A DNA stretch of 64,000 bases from CAWFXC01 sp963819735 (lineage in GTDB: Bacteria > Actinomycetota > Acidimicrobiia > IMCC26256 > DASPTH01): the NCBI GenBank assembly GCA_963819735.1, contig CAWFXC010000001.1, positions 2,232,001 to 2,296,000 on the forward strand, written 5' to 3'. The notes below the pieces were generated by a model. It searched no databases, had not been told where the DNA came from, and worked only from the letters and a program-made list of their open reading frames with translations. Position 1 is the first letter of the stretch. Each line of letters starts with the position of its first letter. This document shows, in pieces, positions 26,776 through 35,329 of the stretch. The position numbers and the translations under genes were made by a program.

Positions 26776-27807
26776 ATGGAGTACCGCAGGCTCGGCGCCA
26801 CCGGCATCACCGTCAGTACCCACTGTCTCGGCACCATGATGCTCGGCGTCGGTGGCAACGAGGACGTCGACGAGTGCATTCGGATGGTGCACGCGGCGAT
26901 CGACGCGGGCGTGAACTTCTTCGACGCCGCCGACGTCTACTCGCGCGGTCAATCGGAGGAGATCCTGGGTCGGGCGCTCGCGGACCGCCGCGATGACGCA
27001 GTCGTCGCCACCAAGTTCTTCATGCCGATGGGCACCGACCCGAACCGGTCGGGCGGGTCGCGACGCTGGATCATGCGGGCGGTGGAGGACAGCCTCCAGC
27101 GGCTCGGGACGGACTACATCGACGTCTACCAGATGCACCGTCCCGATCCGCGCGTCGAGATCGAGGAGTCGCTGGGCGCGCTGTCGGACCTCGTGCACCA
27201 GGGCAAGGTGCGCACGATCGGTTCGACGACCTTCGCGGCGCACGAGATCGTCGCAGCCCAGTGGGCAGCGTCGCGGCGCAACACCGAACGCTTCCGCACC
27301 GAGCAGCCGCCCTATTCGTTGTTCGTCCGACGCAACGAGCGCGACGTCTTCCCGGTCTGCCTCGACTACGGCATGGGCGTACTGGTCTACGCGCCCCTGA
27401 ACAGTGGGTGGCTCGCCGGGCGGTACACGCGCGACGCCCCGCCGCCCGAGGGCACCCGGGCCGCTCGCGGTCGGGGCGGTCCCGACCGCTGGGATCGCGG
27501 GAAGGTCGCGGTCCAGGCGAAGTTCGATCTGCTCGACCAATTGCGCGAGGTCGCCGTCGACGCGGGGTGTTCGCTGACCCACCTGGCGATCGCGTTCTCG
27601 CTGGAGCACCCTGCGGTCACGTCGACGATCATCGGCCCGCGCACGCTCGAGCAGCTCGACGATCTCCTCGGCGGGGCCGACGTCCGCCTCTCGGCCGACG
27701 TGCTCGACCGGATCGACGAGCTGCTCCCGCCGGGCACCGACGTCAACCGCGACGACGTCCGGGTCTGGAGCACCGCGCTCGACGTGGCGCGACGACGCCG
27801 CGTCTGA
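26776..27807 (+). CDS. Aldo/keto reductase
   Basis: The 343-residue product is an NADPH-dependent reductase. The catalytic tetrad is visible: Asp and Tyr in FFDAADVYSRG (about 50-60), Lys in VVATKFFMP (about 79) and His in VYQMHRPDP (about 119). SGWLAGRYT and STIIGPRTLEQLDD are the usual cofactor-side motifs. The start is ATG 26776 with AGGTC upstream. It stands alone between the NUDIX gene and the CoxM gene. Substrate unknown. Confidence 0.88.
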   Translation: MEYRRLGATGITVSTHCLGTMMLGVGGNEDVDECIRMVHAAIDAGVNFFDAADVYSRGQSEEILGRALADRRDDAVVATKFFMPMGTDPNRSGGSRRWIMRAVEDSLQRLGTDYIDVYQMHRPDPRVEIEESLGALSDLVHQGKVRTIGSTTFAAHEIVAAQWAASRRNTERFRTEQPPYSLFVRRNERDVFPVCLDYGMGVLVYAPLNSGWLAGRYTRDAPPPEGTRAARGRGGPDRWDRGKVAVQAKFDLLDQLREVAVDAGCSLTHLAIAFSLEHPAVTSTIIGPRTLEQLDDLLGGADVRLSADVLDRIDELLPPGTDVNRDDVRVWSTALDVARRRRV

Positions 27808-27894
27808 AGCGCGCGCTCCGCATGCGTTGCTCTGGCGGCGTGGGCTAGGTTCACGCCGCCGGTCCACCCGGCCGGTCCCAGCCAGGAGTCGCCG

Positions 27895-28767
27895 ATGAAG
27901 CCCGCCCCGTTCGAGTATTACGCGCCGGAATCGCTGGCCGACGTCGTCTCGCTGCTCGCCGAGCACGGCGACGACGCCAAGGTGCTCGCCGGTGGCCAGA
28001 GTCTCGTCCCGATGCTGGCGCTGCGGCTCACCCGGTTCGACCACATCATCGATCTCAACCGGGTCGGGGAGTTGCAGGGCGTCGAACGGGCCAACGGCAC
28101 CCTCACGGTGAAGGCCATGACCCGTCAGTCCGCCGTGGAGCACGATGCCGAGGCGGGAGCGGCCGTGCCGCTGCTGGCGCAGGCGGTGCCGCTCATCGGC
28201 CACTTCCAGATCCGGAACCGGGGGACGATCGGCGGCTCGATCGCCCACGCCGACCCCGCGTCGGAGCTGCCGGCGGTCACGTTGGCCCTCGACGCCGAGC
28301 TCGAGATCGCGGGCCCGAGCGGCACCCGTCGGGTCCCCGCCGCCGACTTCTTCCTCGGTACCTGGACCACCACGATCGAGCCCGACGAGATCCTGGCGGC
28401 GGTCCACTTCCCGGTCTGGCCCGGCCGGGCCGGCTTCGCGGTCGAGGAGATCGCCCGTCGCAGCGGCGACTTCGCCCTCGCGGGAGTCGTCTGCGCCGTC
28501 GAGCTCAACAGCTCGGGCTCGGTCACGCGCTCGGCGATCTCGTTCCTGGGCATGGCGCCCACGCCGGTGCGGGCCCGCGCCGCCGAAGCGGCGTTGAACG
28601 GCAGCACCCCGAGCGCGTCCGACATCGTCGAGATCGCCCGCCTCGCGGTGGGCGACACCAGCCCGACCGCCGACGTCCACGCGTCGGCCGAATACCGCAC
28701 GCACGTCGGCGCGGATCTCGTGGAACGCGCCCTGGACCGAGCCCTGGGAGTAGCGCGTCGTGGCTGA
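27895..28767 (+). CDS. coxM: FAD-binding subunit of a molybdenum hydroxylase (CoxM-like)
   Basis: The 290-residue medium subunit passes electrons from the iron-sulfur subunit to an acceptor. FAD motifs are AGGQSLVPMLALRL (about 32-45) and TIGGSIAHADPASELP (about 109-124). The C-terminal CO_deh_flav_C domain follows. Its stop lies within the start region of the 2Fe-2S gene. The large molybdopterin subunit that normally completes the CoxMSL set is absent here. Substrate class unknown. Confidence 0.87.
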   Translation: MKPAPFEYYAPESLADVVSLLAEHGDDAKVLAGGQSLVPMLALRLTRFDHIIDLNRVGELQGVERANGTLTVKAMTRQSAVEHDAEAGAAVPLLAQAVPLIGHFQIRNRGTIGGSIAHADPASELPAVTLALDAELEIAGPSGTRRVPAADFFLGTWTTTIEPDEILAAVHFPVWPGRAGFAVEEIARRSGDFALAGVVCAVELNSSGSVTRSAISFLGMAPTPVRARAAEAALNGSTPSASDIVEIARLAVGDTSPTADVHASAEYRTHVGADLVERALDRALGVARRG

Positions 28768-29246
28768 ACACGCGATCACAATGACCGTCAACGGTGAGGC
28801 GCGTCGCGGGCTACGCCGAGCCGCGCAAGACCCTCGCCGACTTCATCCGTGAGGACCTCGCGCTCACCGGCACCCACCTCGGGTGCGAGCACGGGGTCTG
28901 CGGTGCGTGCACCGTCCTCCTCGACGGCAGCGCGGTGCGCTCGTGCCTCGTGTTCGCGGTGCAGGCCGAGGGGTCGGAGATCACCACGATCGAGGGGATC
29001 GGCCCGTCCGACGGCACGCTCGGACCGGTGCAGGAGGCATTCCGCCAGGCCCACGGTCTGCAGTGCGGATTCTGCACCCCCGGTTTCGTCGTGAGCGTCC
29101 ACGCGTTCCTGGCCGAGAACCCGAGCCCGACGCTCGACGAGATCAAGGAAGGTCTGTCGGGGAACCTCTGCCGCTGCACCGGCTACCAGGGCATCATCAA
29201 GGCCGTGCAGATCGCGGCCGAGACGATGCAGGTCCCGGCATCATGA
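28760..29246 (+). pseudogene. coxS: 2Fe-2S subunit of a molybdenum hydroxylase (CoxS-like), frameshifted near its start
   Basis: GTG 28760 (or ATG 28781) begins HAITMTVNGEARRG, then the frame is lost in GGG 28808-28810. Removing one G continues with YAEPRKTLADFIRED and both cluster motifs: GCEHGVCGACTVLLDG for the plant-type cluster, and CGFCTPGF with NLCRCTGYQG for the second. Repaired, the protein is 161 residues. A downstream GTG at 28794 opens the correct frame and could give a slightly shortened protein with both clusters, so function may survive. It overlaps CoxM by eight bases and the next gene by four (ATGA). Confidence 0.8.
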
Positions 29247-29959
29247 GCGAGTCGACCGTCGTGCTGTCCACGCCCGACGGGCCGATGGACGCCTTCGAGG
29301 TGTCGCCCGAGGGCAAGCCCCGCGGCGCGGTCATCGTCATCCAGGAAGCGTTCGGGGTGAACCCGCACATCGAGGACGTCACCCGCCGGTTCGCGGCGGC
29401 CGGCTACCACGCGATCGCGCCGGCGCTGTTCCACCGGGCCGGCGGCGGCACCGCGCCCTACGACGACTTCGCCAAGGTCATGCCCCTGTTCGAGGGCGTG
29501 AGCGACGACGGTGTGCTCGCCGACGTCGACGCCACCCTCGCGCACCTCCACGAAGCCGGCTTCGCCGACTCGAGCATTGGGATCATCGGCTTCTGCTTCG
29601 GCGGCCGGGTCACCTTCCTCGTCTCGGCCCGGCGGGCCCTCGGGGCCGGCGTGGGGTTCTACGGCGGGGGGATCGCCTCGGCCGGTGGCCTGCCGTTCCC
29701 GCCGCTCATCGACGAGGCGGCTTCGTTGCAGACGCCGTGGCTGGGGGTGTTCGGAGACCAGGACCAGTCGATCCCGGTCGAGAGTGTCGAAGCCCTGCGC
29801 ACCGCGTTGGCGGCATCGCCGCTCGAAACCGAGATCCTCCGCTACCCCGACGCCGGCCACGGCTTCCACTGCGACGCCCGCGACAGCTACCACGCCGAAT
29901 CGGCTGCCGACGCGTGGCCGCGGGCCCTGGCCTGGTTCGAGGGGCACCTCGGGTCCTGA
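29243..29959 (+). CDS. Dienelactone hydrolase family protein
   Basis: The 238-residue product has the DLH fold and triad: Cys nucleophile in IGFCFGGRVTF, Asp in GVFGDQDQSIP and His in DAGHGFHCDA. VIVIQEAFGVNPHIED is the conserved N-terminal region. DLHs open lactone rings in aromatic breakdown. The start overlaps the CoxS stop (ATGA), so the gene belongs to the coxM-coxS operon, which hints at breakdown of a ring compound (inference). Confidence 0.88.
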   Translation: MSESTVVLSTPDGPMDAFEVSPEGKPRGAVIVIQEAFGVNPHIEDVTRRFAAAGYHAIAPALFHRAGGGTAPYDDFAKVMPLFEGVSDDGVLADVDATLAHLHEAGFADSSIGIIGFCFGGRVTFLVSARRALGAGVGFYGGGIASAGGLPFPPLIDEAASLQTPWLGVFGDQDQSIPVESVEALRTALAASPLETEILRYPDAGHGFHCDARDSYHAESAADAWPRALAWFEGHLGS

Positions 29960-30112
29960 GGGCTGCTGGGGCCTGGCCCCTGGACTCCTCACCGCTCCTG
30001 GCCGACTGCTTCCCCCGGGGACGGAACCTTTACCGAGAGTTGGCCGGTTCCGACTCGCACACTTCGCCCGATTCCGCGAGACTGGGTGACGGGCGTCACG
30101 CGGGGAGACGGA

Positions 30113-30997
30113 ATGCGCACTCAGAGCGAGGCCAGGGCGCACGATCGGGCGCAGGAGCAGGCGGGCACGCAGCCGAATCCGGCGAGCGGTTGGGACTGGC
30201 GCTGGGTCGGATGGGCGTCGTGGCGCCTGTCGCCCCTGGTCCTGTGGATCTGCGGGATCGCGGTCGCGCTCGACGTCGCCTCGTCGTGGTGGGAGCGGCC
30301 CGTTTGGTACCTCGGGCGGATCCTGATGTCGCCCGCCATCCCGCTCGGCATGCTGCTGGTCGCGCTGGTGGGGCCCCGCAGCCTCGGGTTCTCGCGCCGC
30401 AGCCTCGCCGCCTGGCGTGAGTTCCTGCTGCTGGGCGGGTCCATCGCCGTCGTCTGGGTGATCGCGTACCCCCAGTCGGTCGCCGACTTCCACGACGTCG
30501 AAGGCGTCGTTGTGGCCGTCGCCGGTGAGGAACTCGTCTACCGGTTCGCGGCGGTCCTGCTCCTCGGTGCGCTGTGCGCCCGTGTGGCCGGGCGGAACTG
30601 GCGCGACACCGCAAGTTGGGGCACCGGTCCCGCGGTCGGGGGTCTCGTGGGCGCCGGCGTCGTGTTCAGCCTCTTGCCCGGGCACGTCGACCAGATGACG
30701 GGGGCGACCAACATCTTCCCGTTCGTCAGCCTGGCCGTGCTCCTCGGCTACGTTGCCCTGCGGTCGGGTTCCATCCTCCCCGGGTTCCTCGTGCACCTCA
30801 TGATCGACCTTGCGGCGCTGGCGTTCTTCGCCGGTGATCTCACCGGCACCATGCGGGTCTTCATCGACCTCGGCGCGCTGATCGCGCTCGTACTCGGCCT
30901 CATGGTCGCCGGTCGGCGGCTCGGTCTGCGCCGGCTCGCCCCCGCGGTCATCGACCTGCGGGAAACCGATCCGCACGTCGCGCCCGCCGCGCCGTAA
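30113..30997 (+). CDS. CPBP-family intramembrane protease
   Basis: The 294-residue product has about eight membrane helices. CPBP motifs are EELVYRF (motif 1, Glu-Glu-x3-Arg), FSLLPGH (motif 2) and HLMIDLAAL (motif 3). The family includes Rce1-like proteases that cut prenylated or signal-like substrates in the membrane. ATG 30113 has GGGGAG six bases upstream and is preferred to GTG 30086. It precedes the deacetylase gene by 17 bases on the same strand. Confidence 0.83.
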   Translation: MRTQSEARAHDRAQEQAGTQPNPASGWDWRWVGWASWRLSPLVLWICGIAVALDVASSWWERPVWYLGRILMSPAIPLGMLLVALVGPRSLGFSRRSLAAWREFLLLGGSIAVVWVIAYPQSVADFHDVEGVVVAVAGEELVYRFAAVLLLGALCARVAGRNWRDTASWGTGPAVGGLVGAGVVFSLLPGHVDQMTGATNIFPFVSLAVLLGYVALRSGSILPGFLVHLMIDLAALAFFAGDLTGTMRVFIDLGALIALVLGLMVAGRRLGLRRLAPAVIDLRETDPHVAPAAP

Positions 30998-31014
30998 AGA
31001 TCGGATCGAGCGCG

Positions 31015-32038
31015 ATGACGTCGCGCGTCCTCGTCGTCACCCCTCCGCCGCCGGATCTCCACGACACCGGTGCGCGTCATCCCGAGCGTCCGGCCCGGAT
31101 CGATGCCGCGCGCGCCGGCATCGCCGACGCCGACCTCGGCGAAGCGTGTTCGTTCTCGAGCGGACGCGCCGCGACGCGTCCCGAGTTGGAGTTGGTGCAC
31201 GACGATCGCTACGTCGGCGCGCTGGAGGAGTTCGCCGCGAGTGGAGGTGGTCACCTCGACCCCGACACGGTGGTCGCTCCGGGTTCGTTCGATGCGGCGG
31301 CGCGCGCCGCGGGGTGCGGGCTCGCCGCGGTCGAGGCGTTGCAGCGCGGCGACGCGGAGACCGCGTTCGTCGTGGCGCGTCCGCCCGGCCATCACGCCGA
31401 GCGCGCCCGCGGGCAGGGCTTCTGCTTGTTCAACAGCGTCGCCGTCGCCGCCGCGGGGCTCGTGGCGCAGGGCGAACGGGTACTGATCGTCGACTGGGAC
31501 GTCCATCACGGAAACGGGACCCAGGACATCTTCTGGGACGACCCGTCGGTTCTCTATGTCTCGACGCATCAGTGGCCGGCGTACCCGGGCACCGGGCGCG
31601 CGTCCGAGACCGGGGGGCGAGGCGCACGCGGGCTCACCATGAACTTCCCGCTCCCACCGGGCGCCACCGGTGACGTCCGCGCTCGCGGCGCTCGACGACG
31701 TGGTCGCGCCCACGGTCGATCGGTTCGGGCCCACGTGGGTGCTCGTCTCGGCCGGGTTCGACGCGCACCGCGCCGATCCGTTGGCCGAGTTGCAGTGGAG
31801 CGCGGGGGACTACGGGCTCCTGGCGACGCGGGTCGCGGCGTTCGCACCCGTCCCCGGACGGGTCGTGGCATTTCTCGAAGGCGGCTACGACCTCGATGCA
31901 CTCCGCGCGTCGGTCGCCGCGAGCGTGGCAGCCTGGGCCGGCGAGTCGTGCGCCACCGAGCCGGCGACCGCGGGCGGGCCCGGGCACGACGTGCTCGAAC
32001 AAACCCGTCTCAACCTGGAGCGCGCCGCGACCGGTTGA
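31015..32038 (+). pseudogene. Histone deacetylase-like amidohydrolase (class II), frameshifted
   Basis: The first 220 codons give the HDAC fold: RHPERPARIDAA, RPPGHHAERARGQGFCLFN with the catalytic His pair, DWDVHHGNGTQ with zinc ligands, and STHQWPAYPGTG. At GACGTCCGCG (31673-31682) the frame shifts. Skipping one C gives ALAALDDVVAPTVDRF, VLVSAGFDAHRADPL with the third zinc ligand Asp, and FLEGGYDLDAL. Restored length is about 340 residues, standard for the family. As read, the third ligand and the catalytic Tyr region (GGYD) are lost. It would deacetylate proteins, polyamines or other acetylamides. Its end overlaps the convergent phosphoribosyltransferase by 29 bases. Confidence 0.87.
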
Positions 32039-32693
32039 GCAACTCCACGACTTCGGCGTCCGACGTCTGGTCGAAGTTCTCGTACCACTCACCGATGGCG
32101 GCGAAGGGCGCGGGCATCGCCACACACACAACGGCGTCGGCGACCTGCCGCAACCGGACGACCGAGTCCTCCGGTGCCACCGGTACCGCGACGACGACGC
32201 GTCGCGCGCCGTGTTCGCGGGTGATCGCGATTGCCGCGCGCATGGTGCTGCCGGTGGCGATCCCGTCGTCGATCACGATGGCGGTGCGGCCGCGCAACGG
32301 CACCGCCGGGGTGCTCCCGCGGTACCGATCGGCTCGTCGCTCGAGCTCGCGGCGTTCGCGCTGCTCGACCGCGTCGATCTCGGCTGCGGTGATCGCGAGC
32401 GCGTCGACGACTTCGCGATTGACGACCCGCACGCCGGCCTCGCCGATCGCGCCCATCGCCAGCTCGGGTTGGCGCGGGACGCCGAGCTTCCGGACCACGA
32501 CGACATCCAGCGGCGCGTCCAACGCCACCGCCCCCGCGAACGCCACCGGGACTCCGCCGCGGGGCAGCGCGAGCACGACCGGCCGTTCGACGCGGAACGG
32601 CTCGAGCAACATCGCGAGCTCTTGTCCGGCGGCCCGGCGATCGGTGAACCGGGGCCGGGCCGGCAGGGCTGGCGACACGGGTACACCTGACAC
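32010..32693 (-). CDS. Phosphoribosyltransferase-domain protein
   Basis: The 227-residue product belongs to the PRTase group often annotated as a predicted phosphoribosyltransferase. The N-terminal part has VVLALPRGGVPVAF. The PRPP-binding loop is TAIVIDDGIATGSTM (about 138-152), and YENFDQTSDAEVVELL is the typical C-terminus of the group. It may salvage bases or act on another PRPP acceptor. No SD is clear. It overlaps the 3' end of the deacetylase gene, which is convergent. Confidence 0.82.
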   Translation of the reverse strand: MSGVPVSPALPARPRFTDRRAAGQELAMLLEPFRVERPVVLALPRGGVPVAFAGAVALDAPLDVVVVRKLGVPRQPELAMGAIGEAGVRVVNREVVDALAITAAEIDAVEQRERRELERRADRYRGSTPAVPLRGRTAIVIDDGIATGSTMRAAIAITREHGARRVVVAVPVAPEDSVVRLRQVADAVVCVAMPAPFAAIGEWYENFDQTSDAEVVELLNRSRRAPG

Positions 32694-32737
32694 GGGCGCA
32701 CCTCCGGCCGGGGCGGGAGTAGGGGCAGAGCTACCCG

Positions 32738-32801
32738 TCGACGGCGCTATTCATCGACGGCGCTATTCATCGACGGCGCTATTCATCGACGGCGCTATTC
32801 A
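32738..32801. repeat. Four tandem copies of a 16-bp unit
   Basis: TCGACGGCGCTATTCA occurs four times head to tail without mismatch. The last copy covers the stop codon of the gene at 32795; on its coding strand each unit repeats the end of that gene (GTC GAT GAA TAG) plus a spacer. The perfect match between copies suggests recent slippage. No stem is formed within a unit. Confidence 0.95.
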
Positions 32802-33022
32802 TCGACCAGGTCGACCGCATCCTCCGAGTGGCGGTGCTCGACCGACTGGCCCGGAGGGTCGACGCGGTCCGCTTCGCGGGCGTCCGAATCCTCGAGGATC
32901 GCCGCGGCCTGCGCCTCGGCGTCGTCGGTGCCGACGCGTTCCTCCTCGGTCTGCAGCGATTCGGCTCGCGAGCGGATGCGCTCAGCGTCGGGCCCGTCGT
33001 CGTCGGGGAAGTCCGTGGTCAT
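32795..33022 (-). CDS. Small acidic hypothetical protein
   Basis: The 75-residue product is Asp/Glu-rich (TTDFPDDDGPDAERIRSRAE, then AEAQAAAILEDSDAREADR). Similar short proteins with an AAAILEDS core are common in actinobacteria and have no known function. It lies just upstream of the sigma/STAS cluster on the same strand (62 bases from rsbV). Its stop lies inside the tandem repeat. Confidence 0.6.
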   Translation of the reverse strand: MTTDFPDDDGPDAERIRSRAESLQTEEERVGTDDAEAQAAAILEDSDAREADRVDPPGQSVEHRHSEDAVDLVDE

Positions 33023-33084
33023 CGGGCGTTCGTCCTCATGGTCATCTCGCCTTTCGTTCGATCGACCCGACTCAGTCGACCGGG

Positions 33085-33474
33085 TCAGTCGACGAGGAAC
33101 ACGCTGCTCAAACCGGTGACCTCGAACACCTTGCGCACCGGTTCCCGAGCACCGACGATACGCAAGGTTCCGTCGCGCGCGTCGCCACCGGAGCCCTTGG
33201 CCTGATCGCGGAACTGCTTGAGCGCGCCGACAAGCACGCCCAGGCCCGACGAGTCGATGAAGGTCACTTCGGAGAGGTCGAGGGTGATGTCTTCGGCGCC
33301 GCGGGCGAACCGGTCGCGCAATGCCGACCGGAGGCGCGGGGACGTGGCGACGTCGATCTCGCCGCGCGCCTTGATCTCCGGGTGCGCGTCCGTGCCACCG
33401 GCGTCGAGCTCCAGCGGGGTGACCAGGATCTCTCGATTGCCGTCGTCGCTCATCGTCCGCCCCTCGCTCATCAT
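33085..33474 (-). CDS. STAS-domain anti-sigma factor antagonist (RsbV-like)
   Basis: The 129-residue product is one STAS domain with a short N-terminal extension. The phospho-acceptor loop is intact (DLSEVTFIDSSGLGVLV), with the Ser expected to be phosphorylated by the cognate kinase. The ATG at 33474 overlaps the sigma-factor stop (ATGA); ATGs at 33471 and 33453 are alternatives. It forms an operon with the anti-sigma and sigma genes. It should bind the anti-sigma protein and free the sigma factor. Confidence 0.87.
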   Translation of the reverse strand: MMSEGRTMSDDGNREILVTPLELDAGGTDAHPEIKARGEIDVATSPRLRSALRDRFARGAEDITLDLSEVTFIDSSGLGVLVGALKQFRDQAKGSGGDARDGTLRIVGAREPVRKVFEVTGLSSVFLVD

Positions 33475-34238
33475 GCTTCCGCCACCATCGTGGCGTGGCC
33501 GCCCAGCGTCTCGAGGCTGCGTACGAGCAGGCGCGAGACGTGCATCTGGCTGATTCCTATCTGCGCCGCGATCTCCGACTGCGTCAGGCCCACGAAGAAC
33601 CGGAGGTACACGATCTTCTGCTCGCGCTCGGGGAGCACCGACAGCATCTCGGTGACCGCGACGCGGTTCTCGACTGCACCGAGGTCGGCGTCGAGCTCCC
33701 CGAGGCGCTGCGCGGGGCCGGGAGCAGCGTCGTCGTCGGGACGGCCCGCGTCGAGCGATGCCAACCGGTAGAGGCTCCCGGCTTCCATGCTCTCGAGCAC
33801 GTCCTCTTCCAGCACCCCCGCCCGCTGGGCCATCTCCGCAGGGGTCGGGGGCCGGCCGAGCTCCTGACTCAACTCGGCGACCGTGCGGTCGAGCTCCAGG
33901 TGCAGCTCCTGGATCCGGCGCGGCACGCGCACCGCCCATCCCTTGTCGCGGAAGTGACGCTTGAGCTCGCCGGTGATCGTCGGCGTCGCGAACGACGAGA
34001 ACTGCAACCCGCGGTCGGGCTCGAACCGCTCCACCGCCTTGAGCAGGCCGACGAGAGCGACCTGGCGGAGATCGTCGAGCGGCTCGCCGCGGTGCGCGAA
34101 GCGTCGGGCCAGGAACTCGGCGAGCCGGATGTGCTCCTCGACGAGCGCGTTCCGCAGCTCGCGGTCGCCGGTGCGCCGGTATTCCTCGAAGCGCGCCCGC
34201 GTGTCGGCGTGGTTGGTGTCCGCCTCGGGTTCGGTCAT
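33471..34238 (-). CDS. SigB/SigF/SigG-type RNA polymerase sigma factor
   Basis: The 255-residue product has region 2 (DLRQVALVGLLKAVERF, then TITGELKRHFRDKGW), region 3 (VPRRIQELHLELDRTVAELS) and region 4 with its HTH (LTQSEIAAQIGISQMHVSRL). This is the group 3 stress/sporulation type. Its start overlaps the anti-sigma stop (ATGA), and its stop overlaps the antagonist start (ATGA). The three-gene order anti-sigma, sigma, antagonist with stop-start overlaps argues for tight stoichiometry. Confidence 0.92.
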   Translation of the reverse strand: MTEPEADTNHADTRARFEEYRRTGDRELRNALVEEHIRLAEFLARRFAHRGEPLDDLRQVALVGLLKAVERFEPDRGLQFSSFATPTITGELKRHFRDKGWAVRVPRRIQELHLELDRTVAELSQELGRPPTPAEMAQRAGVLEEDVLESMEAGSLYRLASLDAGRPDDDAAPGPAQRLGELDADLGAVENRVAVTEMLSVLPEREQKIVYLRFFVGLTQSEIAAQIGISQMHVSRLLVRSLETLGGHATMVAEA

Positions 34239-34645
34239 CGATGGGCCGCCAGGGTGCGTTGCTTCATCACCGCGAACATGATCTCGTCGCCGAGCTCGTT
34301 GGTCTCGTAGTAGTCGGCGACCGAGCTGACGATGGTGCGTGAGAGATCGCCGAGCGGCGTGAACGCCGCGCCCGCGCGCCGGGGCGCGAAACCGCGCGCG
34401 ATCGCGCATTCGCCCACCACCCCGAACGAGATGGACACAGCGTGATCCGTGGAAGCCATGAGCAGATGGCAGAGCTCGTCGACTGCGATCCGGAAATCCT
34501 CGACCTCGTGGCAGTCGAGGCCCGCCCGCACGGCCGCGTCGGCCGCGACCAGGCGAACGGTCCGCAAGTACCGCGCCGACGGCGGGATCATCAACCAGAC
34601 ATCCTCGCCGACGACTTCTCCGTCGTCGTGGGCACGCACGCTCAT
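34235..34645 (-). CDS. RsbW-like anti-sigma factor, degenerate ATP site
   Basis: The 136-residue product has the HATPase-like fold of anti-sigma serine kinases: an ordered start (IPPSARYLRTVRLVAADAAV), then the alpha helix VEDFRIAVDELCHLL. In RsbW the matching helix carries a catalytic Asn in ExxxN; here the position is Leu. The C-terminal part (GDLSRTIVSSVADYY) lacks a clear glycine box. It may bind the sigma factor without phosphorylating the antagonist. First gene of the operon with sigma and STAS genes; divergent from a paralogue at 34820. Confidence 0.8.
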   Translation of the reverse strand: MSVRAHDDGEVVGEDVWLMIPPSARYLRTVRLVAADAAVRAGLDCHEVEDFRIAVDELCHLLMASTDHAVSISFGVVGECAIARGFAPRRAGAAFTPLGDLSRTIVSSVADYYETNELGDEIMFAVMKQRTLAAHR

Positions 34646-34819
34646 GGTGAGACAGCGGTCATCAGGAGCCACCTCCCTTTCCGGGGCGAGGATGCCCGGT
34701 GAAACGCCCCGCCAAACTCGGCCGGGCGCGACCGCGGAAGAGGATCGATCGGGGTGACGAGCAGGGATACGACAGTAGGCGGCCGCGGCTCGCGACGGCG
34801 TGCCTATGCTGGCGCCGCC

Positions 34820-35191
34820 GTGGACACCGACGAGATCACGATCACCTTTCCTGCGCGACCCGAATATCTCCGGTTGGCCCGTATCGCCACCGCCGACGCC
34901 GCCAGTCGGGCCGGGCTCGACTACGAGGAGATCGACGACATGCGCATCGCGGTGAGCGAGCTGTGCGGCCTGCTGGCCGATGGCCACAGCCCGACCATCA
35001 CGCTCACGCTGCATGCGACCCCCGGGTCGTTGACCGTCGCCGGTGAGGCGGCGACGATCGTGCCCGCCCTGCACGAAGGCGACCTGTCGTTCGCGATCAT
35101 CGCCGCGGTGGTCGACGAACATGCGGTCGAGACGGCTGATGGCGTCACCCGGTTCCGGGTCACCAAACGGAGTCGCGTCGCCAGCATCTGA
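34820..35191 (+). CDS. Second RsbW-like protein, degenerate ATP site
   Basis: The 123-residue product starts at GTG 34820 and is a paralogue of the protein at 34235: PARPEYLRLARIATADAASR matches its N-terminus, and IDDMRIAVSELCGLL its helix. Again the N-box Asn is missing. It is divergent from the first copy, 174 bases away, and upstream of the RsbU-like phosphatase. It may regulate the same sigma factor or the second antagonist at 36863. Confidence 0.75.
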   Translation: MDTDEITITFPARPEYLRLARIATADAASRAGLDYEEIDDMRIAVSELCGLLADGHSPTITLTLHATPGSLTVAGEAATIVPALHEGDLSFAIIAAVVDEHAVETADGVTRFRVTKRSRVASI

Positions 35192-35329
35192 CGCGACGAT
35201 GCAGGCAACGCGGTGCGTCGCCTGCATCGTCTGGGGCCGGGAGGGGCCGGCCCCGACGAAGTACCCGCGTGCGCGGATCGGAAAACCCGTCCGAAAGCCG
35301 GCCGGACCGACACCGCTACAGTGCCGCGG

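Noticed and set aside
26026..28791. A 921-codon minus-strand reading frame
   Set aside because: Only the last 231 codons are the NUDIX protein; the rest is antisense to the aldo/keto reductase and CoxM genes.
32738..32801. CRISPR array
   Set aside because: The units are only 16 bp, head to tail without spacers.
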